Source of the DNA: Marsupella aquatica
Lineage: Eukaryota; Marchantiophyta
Assembly: GCA_973895155.1 (NCBI GenBank)
Contig: OZ316891.1
Coordinates: 6,572,001-6,636,000, forward strand
Length of the DNA stretch: 64,000 nt
Direction: 5' to 3'
Below are positions 11,762-23,600 of the stretch, in pieces. Position 1 is the first letter of the stretch. The number at the start of each line of letters is the position of its first letter. The notes beneath the pieces are model-generated. The model was given only the letters and a program-made list of their open reading frames with translations. It had not been told where the DNA came from and ran no database searches. A program made the translations under genes and the position numbers.

Positions 11762-12286
11762 AGGGCGTAACCTAAGGAGGCTATTGGGGCTTTGATAGGA
11801 ATAGAGGGTTAAGTTAGGTTAGGCTAGGGTTTTTGCTATTCAAGTTTGGGGTTCAAGCCAGGGAATTAAGGGGCAGCCAACCTGCCACCCAATTGCAATG
11901 TTCAGTTTGAACACTTTTGAGTTTCATGCAGAGGTCAAAAGGAAGAGGTTGATGCCATAACAAGATGTGGAAGGACAATGTTGGCTAGGAGAACTGCCGT
12001 TGGACCTTGGAGTGCAATGTAGACTGAGGTCTTTGAGTAGACTCATTGTTTGTTTGTCATAGACATCTATTGCTATCCATTTTGCTAGCATTTGTTTACA
12101 TGCCCATATTGTCTAACCCAAGGAAATGATTGTGTCTAACTGGTTGCATGAGAAGAGAAGGAAGACAATAAACCTAAGAAAGGAAGCTTGGTGAAGGAAA
12201 AGTGCAAAGTTTGAGTTTTCATGTCCGAGAGGTTTGTGTGTCTTGTAATGCCTTGTGTTATTTTCAATGTTGTTTATAATTGCAAA

Positions 12287-13853
12287 TACGAGTATTGCTA
12301 GTTGGTAACAGGAAAGTGGGTGGTAATTTGTTTGGATTTTTTTTTGGATTTTTTTTTTGAAATTTTTTTTTTGGTGAATTTTTTTTTTTTTGGGTTAGTT
12401 ATCATCATATTGCTAGCGCCCGGAGCTAACAATAGCAGCGCTTGGCGCTTGCAAAAAAAATCATGATTTTAATTATTTTAAATAATAATAATTTAAATGG
12501 TACATTTTTAGATCATCTTTTTTACAGGAGACTTTTTGCTAGTACCAGTACACCTGTTTGTTGTGGTGATGCCCAGGTGAATTAGCCATCATAGTAGTAT
12601 CAAAACCAAAATATACTATATATACAATGTTCCCATTAGGACTCTCACTTGGAACATTCACTTGAGACAAGATAACATTTCACTGAGTGTCGTAAAATCA
12701 TGTTCATACCTTACTGGTGTTGTTGCTGTTGGTTAATAATTATGGACCTTTATTGAATTGGATCAACAAAATTGTGAAGACCCATCCTTGGATTGCTATC
12801 ACAAAATATATACAAGGATAATACCCAATCCCGCTGCCTATCATTTTGCACCTAGCTGCTCACCATATTGCACCTAGCCACCCCAAGGGCAAGGCAACCC
12901 ATGGTTAATGCTTTATTTATAAACGCCACACCATAGTTGGTTAGGATTTGTGCCTATCCACCCCCCACCCCCAACTAAAATGCTGCAGGATGAAGGGAGA
13001 TTGGTGGGTTAAGTTGTGCGCGCAGTAAGTTGAGGTTTCAGAGGTGAGGTTTTTACTACACACGGAGCTCAGGGGGGCATTATATGAAGGGTCCTACATG
13101 GTGTGCAATGTGTTTAGGTCCAAACCCATAAATTATAAGCAATTTTATTTTTTCCTGACCTTACTTACTTTAAAGCAGCCATTTTTTTATTATGTTTACC
13201 CCTTAAAACTTTAAGTAAAGTTTTGTTTTGAATTAAACAATGCATATAAAGAAATGATAAGTATCTTGTAGGTTAGAGCCCAAATTTTTTGCAATCATTC
13301 AATTTGCTCCGTCTTTTCGCTTAATGCAATTTACTTTGCCTTTCCACTTGATACTACATCCTACATCTCTTGTACAGTCCATAGACTATGAAAGTAAATA
13401 ATTATATATATTATTCTATGGGTGTTCAATTAATTATCAATCAACTTACAAGTCTATTTTGCTCTCTAAACTCTCAAATATTGTAGCATGGTGGGTACCA
13501 TGCACTACAAATAGGAAACCAAACACTATCGATTGTCTATTCAAGGTGTCGATTCTTTACCTTGCTTCACAACCCGTTGCATGACTACATTATATCCACA
13601 GACTGGAGCAGAATTGAGCCAATGGCAATTTACAACTCATTTGTTTGAGCTCATGGCCTCAAATAAGAAGCAGAGGTGACCTTCACGATAGGTCACTTGA
13701 ATGCAAAAGAAAGGTCCCCTTGACGCAAGTGGGGCATTGAACACACTGGGCTTAGCATAGGATTTTCATGGTTAATTCTATGATAATGATAAAGTAAAAA
13801 AATACAAACTATATCCTAGACATTTTTCAAACCAACTAGCAATACTCGTATTT
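12287..13853. mobile_element. 1.57-kb terminal-inverted-repeat element, non-coding
   Basis: Left end TACGAGTATTGCTAGTTGGT (12,287-12,306) is the exact reverse complement of ACCAACTAGCAATACTCGTA (13,831-13,850). The pairing extends with AAA on the left and TTT on the right. The right-hand host copy has GCAAACACTAG uninterrupted, so the element sits exactly between host DNA and the CACTA-2 terminus. I see no target-site duplication. The interior is AT-rich with T-runs at about 12,337-12,390 and no recognisable transposase, so it is a non-autonomous element of unknown superfamily. Confidence 0.72.
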
Positions 13854-14520
13854 CACTAGTAGAAAACAAGGTTATTTATGACCGCAACAATGATGACCCA
13901 TATGGTCTTTTCAACAAAACAATGACGCATCCGTTTCTGTCTTTCCAGACGCGTCACAATGGACATTTAGGTCACGGTCCTTTTGGACAAATGACGCAAA
14001 AAAGGTGTGGTCATTTCATACCGTCCAAAATGACTTAATTTATGATTTGGTCATAAATGGTAAACTGTCCGAAATGACCCAAAAATCACCGTTGACGGTC
14101 AATTGCCGTTCATTGTCGACGGTCTCCATACCCAATTATGTAATGCCACATGGCAGTTAAAGAACAAAGGTCATTTGTCATTTTGGACTTGTCCAAAATG
14201 ATGCACATTATATAACAAATCAGGTAGTGACATGTGGCTCAAAGGATATTCCACCATGTGGCAATAGATTTGGGTCATTTTGGACTTGTCCAAAATGACT
14301 ACATTATAGACAAGTCATATTGGGGCACGTGGTTCAATTAGAAAGAGACACATGGAGATATACATTAGTCATTAATGAATTGGGTTTAATGACTTGAGTT
14401 GAGTCATATTGGACACAAACATAAACATCCATAATGACCATTAGATTAGTCATTTTAGATGTCATTTAGATCATGTATTTAATGACTCGAGTTAAATTGG
14501 TCATAAACAAGAAGCCTTAA
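13854..14520. repeat. CACTA-2 left subterminal repeats
   Basis: Many short direct and inverted copies of a TGACC / GGTCATTT motif, often as GTCATTTTGGAC-NN-GTCCAAAATGAC palindromes (for example about 14,177-14,204 and 14,275-14,300). This arrangement is typical of transposase-binding subterminal regions in CACTA elements. The same motifs fill 32.8-36.66 kb. Confidence 0.8.
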
Positions 14521-17500
14521 AGGGTGAGTAACAAGCCCAAACTCTAAGCACTCTCGTAAAAAAATTGCAGAAACAAAGAAAATGGCAAAAAAGTGGCCAA
14601 AAATACTACCTGTTTTTTGACAAAATAATAAAACAAACTGAAAGTATTAAAATGACACACTTTTTGCACCATCTCCTAATTACAAAATGATCTCAACTTA
14701 CTTTTGATAAAATTACTACCTATAATTTTACTATGCCATTTTAGCAATTTTTACCAAAACATGATTTGTATTTTTAACAAACAATCAAATTACCTCCATA
14801 ATTCATTAGACTTGGGAAAAATTCAAATTCATAAAATATGATCTCTTTATGACTCTCCAACATGCGCCCCTTCACTCTTTGAGGAAGACTTTTCAATGGA
14901 AGATGATATCTCCACAAATTCACCACCTACGCTTCCAGATGTACCTGTTCTGATCCAAATCAGATCACTCAATGGCTCCTCTTTTACTCTCAACCTGGCT
15001 CTCAACATGCCTGAGTTTGATTTGTTAGGCAACATCTGAATTTCACAAACATATTGACCCAACAGGGCTCCCCCAACCTCTTCTTGGGGACCTCTTCCAA
15101 ATTCTTATTCTTCCCCTTCAAGTTAATTTCTTGATATTGATTGGCTTCCAATCTCAGCCAAATGATGCAAGTGTGCCCGGGTGACCTTCTTGTGATGATC
15201 CTTTCCTTGCTGGAATTATTTGCAGCCTCAGTAGGTCTTCTTGTGTCCCCGCTTGTGTCAGCGCTCTTACACCTTCCTGGAATTTGAGAGATGTCAGACG
15301 ACCATATTCACTCTCTCCCCTTGGTGCTTGTTGCACGCTTGACCTTTCCAAAATGCACAAAAATCTGGTTTTGAGACAGGACTTAGTGTTTTTAGAAACT
15401 TGTTACAATCGGTCTTCATGAATTCATGAGTCCGCTTTCTCAACTGTCCACTATCTTGAAGACCCTTGAGTCGGACACCCAAATTAACACTAGTCTCAAC
15501 CACATGGGATAGAACTTAACGCCCGGGGAGGCTAGTGCTCTCAAATGAGTGAGAAGAACTTAATGTAGACAAAACACACAAAAGAGCAAAAACCTTTTAA
15601 CTTGAAACAAATGAAATAACATGTTTTCATGAATAGAGGACGCCTATTTGTACTTAATTGGTCCTTTCTCTAATTTAAATGAATAAGAAATGCTTAAATC
15701 ATTTTTCAATAATTAAGCCAATCCTTTCATGACATAGATGAACAAGTCAAGGAAAAAGTTGAAAAAATTATATTTCCAAAAGTTTTTTATGACACAACAC
15801 TTTATTAATTAGTCTTCTTGGCTACTAGGTGGTATCTTAGTCCTTTGACTTTTTGGCTTGTTGGGCAACTTAGGGCTTCTTTGGGCCTTTTCCCTTCCCC
15901 ATACCTCCCTTTACTAGATTGTTCAATTATTAATCTCACAATATTGTTTGGACTACGCAATCCAGTTTACTTGGAGAAATAAATCATTTTTAGGTTTGCA
16001 TTCCCACGTTTCATGAGGATAAAATTGGCAGTAAAAACCCATATGTTTTTGCCCACCAGTAAAAACCCATATGTTTTTGCCCACCAAGATACGTACTTCC
16101 ATGACTCATGATTGGAGAGTTTGTCTTGTTGACCTACTGTTTCCATATGCTTTTTGGAATATTGGCATTTGGAGCACTTTTTGCTTTTATTTCACCATAT
16201 TTTTTGCATTTCTTGAGATTGAGTGGTTTGTCTTTATCCCCTTTTCTTTCACTTTTGAAGTCTTTCTTTTGGCTATTCTGGAGATTCTCTCCCTAAGATA
16301 CCTTATTCTCTTTCATGAATTCATGAAGGGGCTACCACCTGGGAAACTGAGAAACCAAAAGCTTCATGAATTCATGAAGCCCAAAACTGGTTGTGACAAA
16401 ATTCAAAGGGCAAAGACTGTGTTGCAAGCTCAATGACCTACAAAGGGCGAGGGTAGCCAATTGGCTATGGCAAAGGAGGCTGCGGCCTGGAGAGGGCTAT
16501 TGGCCCTCACTTAAGCTCAAGTCGCATCAAGGTGCTGTCATCAGCTGCCGATTGAGGTCAGGCCTAATTTATGGTCTGGGAACGACTGCTAATCTCTGCT
16601 GTCGCCTTCAAAATCCTGAAGCTGAAATTTTGAATTCCTGGTTTGATGTTGATGCTTTGATTGCTGGATTTCACCTGAGTGTTGGACTTTGATTTCTCAG
16701 ATTTGGTTATTGAATGAGCTTCTACTGTGATTGACTGCTGCTTGAATTAGCTGTGGTAGACTCTGATTAAATGAGACAGATTCCAATTAGGGGAGATAGC
16801 CACAAAGGATCAGGGATAATTTGTGAAAAATTGAGCTTGAGAGCTAGATCTCAATCGAGCAGACCTAAGGATTGAAGGGGGAGCGAGTGGAGGATGGGAG
16901 AGGGAGCAAGGGAGATTGGAATGGGATTGATAAGGATTGGAAGGGGATTGGAAGGGGGGCCATTTAGGGATTGGAGGAGGGTGGACAATCGACCGTCAGG
17001 GGAACGATCAACCATCAGAGGGGGATGGAGCACCGGAGGAGGGCAGTCGAGCATCAAGGGGATGATCAAACATTGGAGGGGGAGCGGTAAAGATCGGGGG
17101 GAGGGTTTAGGATTGGGGAAGGGTTTCACTAATCAGGGACCGGGGGAGGGCCGATCGGGAATCAAGATTGATCCAGGGAGGATTAAGGGTTGACCAGGCC
17201 TGGTCTAGGTCAAAAATGAGTCCAAGGTGGGTGGATTGGGAGCAGAAGCAAAGAGAACTATCGAGCTTGGGGGAACTAACTGGAGGGAGCTAGGAGGATC
17301 AGGTAGCTTCTTTCAGGTGAGAACCCGGCTTCATGATTTCATGAAGCCAGGTGGCTGCCCAAATCAAACTCGATGTACATTTCGATGTACAAGAGTGATC
17401 AAGAGACTGAGGAGGACGTGAAGCGCACCAGAGTAGAGGGTGCAACAGAAGATGTAACTATTGAGCTAGCTCGGATTGAAGCAAGGATCTTCTAGAAGTG

Positions 17501-18343
17501 GAGAGGAGGTTAGAGAAGCCTTAGATTAGTTGAGTTGCATTGTATTTAGAGATTTAGTGGACTTAGATGCACACCTACAATGGATAGTGGCATTCTACTT
17601 AAGATTTTGAGTTTGCACAAACTCAGATCAAAGACCGTAAATTTTATGTTTGTAATTAAGTATGGATTTGTTGTTTTTGGTAATTGTGAAAATGATGTTG
17701 AAAATATCCCAAGATTTTCATTGAAAGAATTATAATAGCAAAGTTCACAAAACATGTTTCATTTTTATATGTTTTTTTAAAGCACTTTTGGAAAAATCAT
17801 GAAAATCTTGAAAAAGGAATTCGGGCCTTGGACTCATCCCTTAAGGCTCCATGTTCATATTGGACAAAAATTCATGTCATTCAATAGATTTGTTGAATGA
17901 AACCCTAAAGAGACATTCTATACCTAACAAATCTAATTGACATTCATACAAGATACATCCTTAAGTTCCGCAATAATTATTCAACTCAATGCAAATTTAT
18001 GAAGCAAAATGACATTGAAAAAAAGCATACACGTAATATTATTAGATGTATAATTGTCAAGTGCTACAATTTGAAATATCAACAACTCTTAATATCTGTA
18101 GAAAAATAGAGTTGTCATTCTCATTCTACAAACCTATTTCTATCATGTCTATTGCTTCTTGGCTCATGGCTGCTTATACTACTGTTTGGCTGTTTCTATT
18201 GTTTCTTGAGCAATCTAAAGTTCCACAGGGCACTCATCCCCTTCACATCAGATAACTTAGACTAGTTCTCCCCTGCATTAGCAAATGATAATGCCACATC
18301 TACAAACACTTCAATCACAATGTCAATACTGTTAATTGTGTCA
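14521..18343. other. Interior of CACTA-2 left of CACTA-1; no gene recognised
   Basis: Short open frames occur (for example minus 14,847-15,062 and minus 15,154-15,503), but none has a motif I recognise. 16,025-16,086 is a ~29-bp tandem duplication (GTAAAAACCCATATG...). 16,860-17,200 is purine-rich on the plus strand with degenerate GGATTGGAGGGGG-like repeats. Four copies of a TTCATGAATTCATGAA palindrome are listed separately. Confidence 0.5.
15412..17349. repeat. Four dispersed TTCATGAATTCATGAA palindromes
   Basis: Near-perfect palindromes occur at about 15,414-15,428, 16,311-16,328, 16,361-16,380 (perfect GCTTCATGAATTCATGAAGC) and 17,328-17,349 (GGCTTCATGATTTCATGAAGCC). All share the TTCATGA...TCATGAA arms. 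They occur over 2 kb and nowhere else I noticed in the window. Function unknown; they could be binding sites or hairpins of a mobile sequence. Confidence 0.75.
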
Positions 18344-18790
18344 CACTACAACACTACCCACACCTTTTGCGAACTTGAAAGCATCGCAAACAACAAAGGA
18401 AATCAAAAAACAAAACTTGCCTTTGCGAAGTATCGCGCATCGCAATAGAATCGCAAACTGCGAAGCCCAAAGGTTCGCATCCGGTCTTTCGCAAGACCTT
18501 CGCAACGCCTTCGCAACTTGCGACACTAATAGAATCGCAAAGGACTCACATTTAAGCGACTCCGTGGGCGTCGCGAGAGGCTTGCGATAATAATCAAGCA
18601 GTTAAATATTTGCAATCCCAAAAGTTTGGTAATCGGTTTGCGATATTAAGTTAATGGTAGTTATGCCATGAACATGGCTTCACATTTATGTGAACGTATG
18701 TGGTTTGCATAATGTTTGCGATACCTTCAATATGGTAAATATGCGAATTGGGTTGTTCGCATAGGTTTCGCAAGATGTCTTGAGGCTAGG
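18344..18790. repeat. CACTA-1 left subterminal TTCGCAA repeats
   Basis: From the terminus to about 18,775 there are roughly twenty copies or near-copies of TTCGCAA / TTGCGA in both orientations. In En/Spm, short subterminal motifs are bound by the TnpA protein; by analogy these are candidate binding sites. A separate low-complexity stretch with CCCTAAACCCTA-like words follows at 18,900-18,925. Confidence 0.85.
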
Positions 18791-19026
18791 GTTTAGATTT
18801 AGAGTTTTGAATTATGGTTGGGTTCTTGTCGTCCAACACGGAGAATGAGGTCTGAATCAAAATTGCTTTATAGAAAATTGATAGGTACACAAAAATTAGG
18901 GTTTCCTAAACCCTAAACCCTAGATGGGTGTCATATGACAAGCTAGGTCCCTATAAGACTACCCATATCAAAACTATATACTACACTAAGTAAATAGGCA
19001 TCCCATAGGCACTACACCACCAAGCT

Positions 19027-21003
19027 CTAGAATGGGGTCCTCCTACTCCTTGTCGCCGGCCTCTTCCCCTTGTCCCTCTTGCGACGATCCGGACGTGGCA
19101 CAGGAGGTGGTGCTGGCTGCTCCTCCACATCTGGTTCCTCCTCGTCCTCGTCCTCATCCTCTTCCTCCCCCTCCTGCTGGGAAACTCCTCCTACTGGTCC
19201 AGATCCACTACTCCCTCCTACCTTGGGCCCCTTTGTCGTGGTCCCCTCATTGTTCTCATCGGTGCTGCTGGTATCACTGGCATCCTCATCATCCTGTTTG
19301 CACAGCACAACGCCAAATTGGTTTAGGTTTACGGAATGAAAAGATAAGTGGATTGGGTGGGAAAAACTGAAGGGGATACATGCACTTACAGTCGCCAACT
19401 CTGCGTCAACCAAGTCAAAGAGATGTTTGGCTCCATGCGCAGCTCCTATCTCCATCTCTTTTGCTGTTATCTTCCTGCGGTACCTCTTATACTACCACAA
19501 CCAAACATTCCAAAACCAAAATAGATCGAGGTTAATATGCTATAAACCCAAGAAAAATGCATGGAGGTGCTAATAGGGTGCCCCCTAACACAAAACTGGG
19601 CTCAATAACCCTTAGCGGTTTTTTTAAAACATAATACACACTTGCGAAACTCCCCACTTCGCAAATTCAAATAAATTGGCTGTTTGCGAAGTAGTTTGCA
19701 AAGCGAGTTATTTCGCAATAGCTTCGCATTTACAACTTTAAAAAATGCCATGATAGACTTTGCGAAACATTTGCGAAGCAACCCGCATCGCAAAAACTTC
19801 GCAAACTCTGTTTTTAAAAAATTCCGAGAAATCTCTAAGGCACGCAATGTGTCAGGGTGACCTAAAGTACAAGACAGGCCGTAAGAAAGAAACAAGAGGT
19901 ATGCAGGGGGGGCATTGCAGGTTTGGATAGCAATTGAAAGCAAGGAAACAGAAGCAGGGGAGGAGAGGAGAGGGCCCACTCACAAAGTGTGCTTTGAGGC
20001 CGGGAAGTCCACCTTGGCCCATCTTGTGCGTGGTCTTGGGCCGTTTGCTGACTCGCTCAGCTGCAAGGATGAATTTTTGGGGTGGTGCACCCACTTCATC
20101 CACAATGTGCTGCATGTGAGACACTTTCTCAGCCATTGCCTTGAGCTCTCGGTCGGACTTCCCGGCCTTCTGTGCCTTGGCTTCCATCTCCTTCCAGAAG
20201 AGAAGGTTCCTGGAAGCTCTCATCTGCACCTCCACTTTGTAAAAGGCATTCCACACGTCCTCAGTGAATTGCAGTGGCCTCCTCACGTTTCTGTACTCCT
20301 CCAAGTTTGCCAGGTAGGCCCTTACCTTCTTCCTATCATGGTACCGTGCTTGAGACATTGAATTGGAAATTCTATCTGCAAGCCACTGTTCATCAATCTC
20401 TGCTCCATTTTGAAATGAATCTTTGATTTGACTCATTACTTTCTTCTGGTCTGCCTTGCTGAGTTTCCCCCACTCAACTCCTCGTGCAAAATTGGAGCGC
20501 ACCATAAGCCTGATAGTGCTCTTTGCCCCGGTGTAGGCCAGTTCAGTAGGAATGCCTTTGATCAAGGCAATCATAGGCAGCTTCTTCCTCTCTTCCTCCT
20601 TCTTTCGCTGCTCCTCCCGCTGTGCTCTTATCTCATCTCGTTCCTCTCTCCTCCTCTTCTTTTCTAGGGCAACAGGTGAGACTACTCCTGCCTTGGCCCT
20701 CTCCTCCTTCTTACGCTTCTTCTCTCTTGCCTTCTATTGAGCTGCACTCCTTTGCTCCTCCTCCCTTGCAATGTTCCCTACATCTACTCCCGTTTGCAAG
20801 GCTTGCCCAAGGATTGCACTCAAAGAAGCAATCCCTGCTGGTGTAGTCAAATCTAAGTGGCTCAACTGTGCTGCATTGAGGTGCTCAGCCATCAAATCGG
20901 TCCATCGATTCCTCTCCTGCTCCCCATTGCCTTCATTCCCATTGCCACTCTCACTCACCCCTGCCCTATCACCTCCATTTGCTCCACTGGAATCCATAGC
21001 CAA
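19027..21003 (-). pseudogene. tnpA-like accessory protein gene of CACTA-1
   Basis: Minus-strand gene starting at ATG 21,003. Three or four exons are readable: 21,003-19,984 (donor TTT|GTGAGT), about 19,482-19,390 (RYRRKITAKEMEIG..., donor ACT|GTAAGTGC) and about 19,290-19,027 (acceptor AACAG). The product has a short N-terminus, a long Lys/Glu/Arg-rich coiled-coil segment, a central conserved helical region (WGKLSKADQKKVMSQIKDSF, AYLANLEEYRNVRRP) and an acidic tail ending in a KRRK-type basic stretch. This layout resembles plant CACTA accessory (TnpA/transposase_24-like) proteins, which bind subterminal repeats. An in-frame TAG near 20,733 interrupts the coiled-coil region. Placement in the family is by architecture and context, not by a decisive motif. 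Confidence 0.7.
19620..19812. repeat. TTCGCAA motif block inside the tnpA-like intron
   Basis: About eight copies of TTCGCAA/TTGCGAA lie in the first intron of the tnpA-like gene. They match the subterminal motifs of the element and could be internal binding sites or the remains of an internal rearrangement. Confidence 0.75.
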
Positions 21004-22272
21004 GCCACCCCCCGAGCGCGCGTGAGCTCCCTTCTCCCTCCCTACGCTTGAAATTTGTCAAATGCCGCTGAGTACGCCGCGGCCGAGTGCAAAAGTACAA
21101 GCGGGAAAGACTTGCGAAGCAACCCGTTTCGCATATAGTTTCTCAATTTTGCAAAACCATTGCGACGTGAAAGGCTTCGCAACACCTTCGCTCTCTCGCA
21201 GAAATGCTCTCGGGCTCTGTTTTTCTGAAGGTCTTGCGAAAGCAATAGCTTCGCAAACTTCAATTCTAATTTGTGATGGTATTTGCGAAGGAAGCGGCTT
21301 CGCAAGACATTGGCAACTCGTCCTGGGGGAATGTTGGTTTCATTTGAAAGGGTTTTTTTCAAAGGTGAAGTGGACCCCTCTATACTCATATTTGGAATGC
21401 TTTTTGGCCATGTTTTGGGTGTTAGATAATAGTTGAAGGCGGGTTTGAAGGGTTAGGCAGATTTCAGGTTAATGGGTTATGTATGGTGTTGGTTTAGGCT
21501 AAGGTTTGGGTTTACATTAGTTTAGAAGAAATAATAAAGGTGTGGGATTTGGTTTACAAGAAATAAGTAAGGTTTGGGTTTAGGGTTTTAGGGTTTGGGG
21601 TTTTTTAATAGAAAGGTCTCTAGGGTTGAAGAAAGGTTTGGGTTTGTGTGTAAGTCAGATTTAGGTTTAATAGGTAGGATGCGGTTTGGGGTTGAAGGTT
21701 TGGATAAGACAAAGCAAGGTTTCATGAGATTTATATTGCAACCTTTTGGGTTTAAGAGAGGTTCATTGGGTTTATGAATCAAAAGGGGATTGGCATGGGT
21801 TTTGCTAACAAAGGAGGGGAATATATGATAGCTTGCAAGGTGCGGCACTTTTTGATGATTTGATACTATTGCATATGCATTGTGAGAGCCCGGGCATCTG
21901 AAAGGTAAACATTGCATGATCGGCTAAAGTGTTCCTTTCATGTACTTAACACTTTTGGTTGCCACTATGTATAAAGGGGACATGTATATAGGGTTTTTTG
22001 TTCTTGTCTGGTCTAGATTATTGTGCTTACATATACATGGAATGGTTGCAGCTTTTCCCTCATACTTTCAGATTGGGTTCATTAATTATCTTAGAGCCAC
22101 AAGAGATATTGGCACTGCTGAGCCCGGGTCTCATAAAGGTACCTTTTTTATTGCTATGGTCATTTTGGTTTGGGTTTCTTGTCATCATTATTTGGGAACT
22201 TTGATTTATATCATTTTGTGGTATGTTTTGGTCATAACATGCCCATTTTAATTATATCTTGTTACAGGGGAT
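21004..22272. promoter_or_regulatory. Divergent intergenic region with TTCGCAA cluster
   Basis: This region separates the minus-strand tnpA-like gene (ATG 21,003) from the plus-strand SET/transposase genes (22,273). Between about 21,110 and 21,310 it contains about nine TTCGCAA / TTGCGAA words in both orientations. In En/Spm the element-encoded TnpA acts at the promoter as well as at subterminal repeats, so this block may mediate autoregulation. 21,480-21,780 is rich in GGGTTTAGG-type words. No other gene is evident. Confidence 0.6.
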
Positions 22273-23424
22273 ATGTCTTCATCTTTTGAAATCTCCACCA
22301 CAGACTCGTCCTCCTCTAATGAAGATACACCACCTCCACCTCAACATCACACGACCGCACCTCCTCCTCGCGGTCCACCCCGTCAACTTTGTGAATGTTC
22401 CAGATGTGTGGGTCAGGTTTCCCAAAAATCTTACATATGTGCCCAACATATTGAGAGATATGGGCGTTGTGGACGTCATACGGCAGGGGCTTCTTCATCT
22501 CATATGGTAAGTGTTATGCCTTAGTTTTCCTACCCTATTCCCATTACTCAATGGTTGAAGGTTTGCAATTTCACACCTACTTTTGTTTGTTTTGGTTTCG
22601 GTGGAATAGGTATCCAATAGGCCTAGACCTGCGGCACAAGCACCCTATGTCCCATCACAAGGTGTTCTAGATGCTATAGGCAATGCATTCTCAAAAGCCT
22701 TGGGTCTAGCGGCAAGGCCCACCAGTCCTAGGGAAGTTGGGGTTGAGGCTATTGTCCCAAGAGGGAGAAAGCGTTCCAAGAGGCGGGCCCGAGGGGATAC
22801 TGATTTGTACAAGGCAGTGGTTACGGGTCGGTGGGGTGATTGTGAGTTCACTAGCAGATGTGTCCCTATCATCAAGGACTGGGATCCTGAGACTCTTGGT
22901 TTGCCACAACAGCTTTCCTACGGTGCGGAGGTAGAGGTTTGGGGTAGACGTTGGGTTATCAAACCTTCCACACTTGGGGATAGACATGGCTATGGAGTTT
23001 TTGCCTGTGAGGACATCATTGTGGACGTCGAGAGTGGTAGAGGTGGACGCGGCCGAGAGGGGCCTACTTTGTTTCCTTATGGTGGACCCATCTACAAGAG
23101 AAGACATTGGAACATGATCCTTGCACAACACCCTGAGTGGAAGACTTATGCATTGGACATGGATACTTTTGATGGTAACACTAGAAGGTATAGTGAGCAG
23201 CGTGTCATAGATGGGGACCCCATACGGACTGGGAATATTGCTAGTTTCATAAACAGTACCGTGGGGACTCGCCCTAAGCGTAGGCAAAATTGTGAGTGGG
23301 TTTTCATTGAGGTCCTCCGCCAGCACCTTATGGCCAGACATATCATCATGACCATTGCCTAGTTGTAGCAACAAGGACCATTAACTTAGGGGATGAGTTA
23401 TTTACTCACTATGAGTGGGATTAG
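22273..23424 (+). pseudogene. SET-domain protein gene carried by CACTA-1 (frameshifted)
   Basis: Exon 1 (22,273-22,506, donor ATG|GTAAGT) encodes a Pro/Ser-rich leader and a Cys/His cluster (CECSRC...C...H...YGRCGRH) that resembles the transposase-associated domain of CACTA proteins. Exon 2 (22,610 on, phase 0) has an NLS-like RGRKRSKRRARG and then a SET-like domain: RHGYGVFACEDI (about 22,981-23,016), YGGPIY, YALDMD, RVIDGDPIRTGNIASFINST (about 23,196-23,260) and NCEWVFIE. The frame then shifts near 23,310. In the shifted frame the SET terminus continues, with CLVVATRTINLGDELFTHYE and a stop at 23,422. SET enzymes methylate protein lysines using SAM; the FINST motif departs from the usual FINHSC, so activity is doubtful. 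Length would be about 350 residues. Confidence 0.75.
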
Positions 23425-23600
23425 GGTTAAGTTAAGGGTCATAGGTGGTATGTTGCATATCAAAGGGCACTACATATGGCCTTTGGCCACATTTTGTATT
23501 TGCACCACAACCAATATTATTTCATTTTTGCACACCCCTAGCCCATTTTTGTGTGTGTTCTCTTTGCAATATAACTTTCAATTGTTTGCTTTGTTTTTAG

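Larger units (their letters stand above)
5913..12286 (+). repeat. Left copy of an inverted ~3.5-kb host duplication
   Basis: Read on the plus strand, this stretch matches the minus strand of about 40,165-36,666 almost continuously. Shared parts include the exon/intron end of the NB-ARC gene, its last visible exon, and the noncoding DNA up to TTATAATTGCAAA. The left copy is longer only because it carries a MITE (8,864-9,160) and an LTR-like insertion (9,205-11,761), both absent from the right copy. Without them both copies are close to 3.5 kb. Its inner end touches the 12,287 TIR element and then a CACTA terminus; its outer end is cut by the copia element. Confidence 0.9.

Noticed and set aside
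18900-18925. CCCTAAACCCTA words as a telomeric tract
   Set aside because: Only two or three imperfect words; not an array.
19915-20361. 148-codon plus frame
   Set aside because: Antisense shadow of the tnpA-like exon on the minus strand.
22706-23374. 222-codon minus frame
   Set aside because: Antisense to the SET-domain exon; the sense strand carries ordered SET motifs and splice sites.
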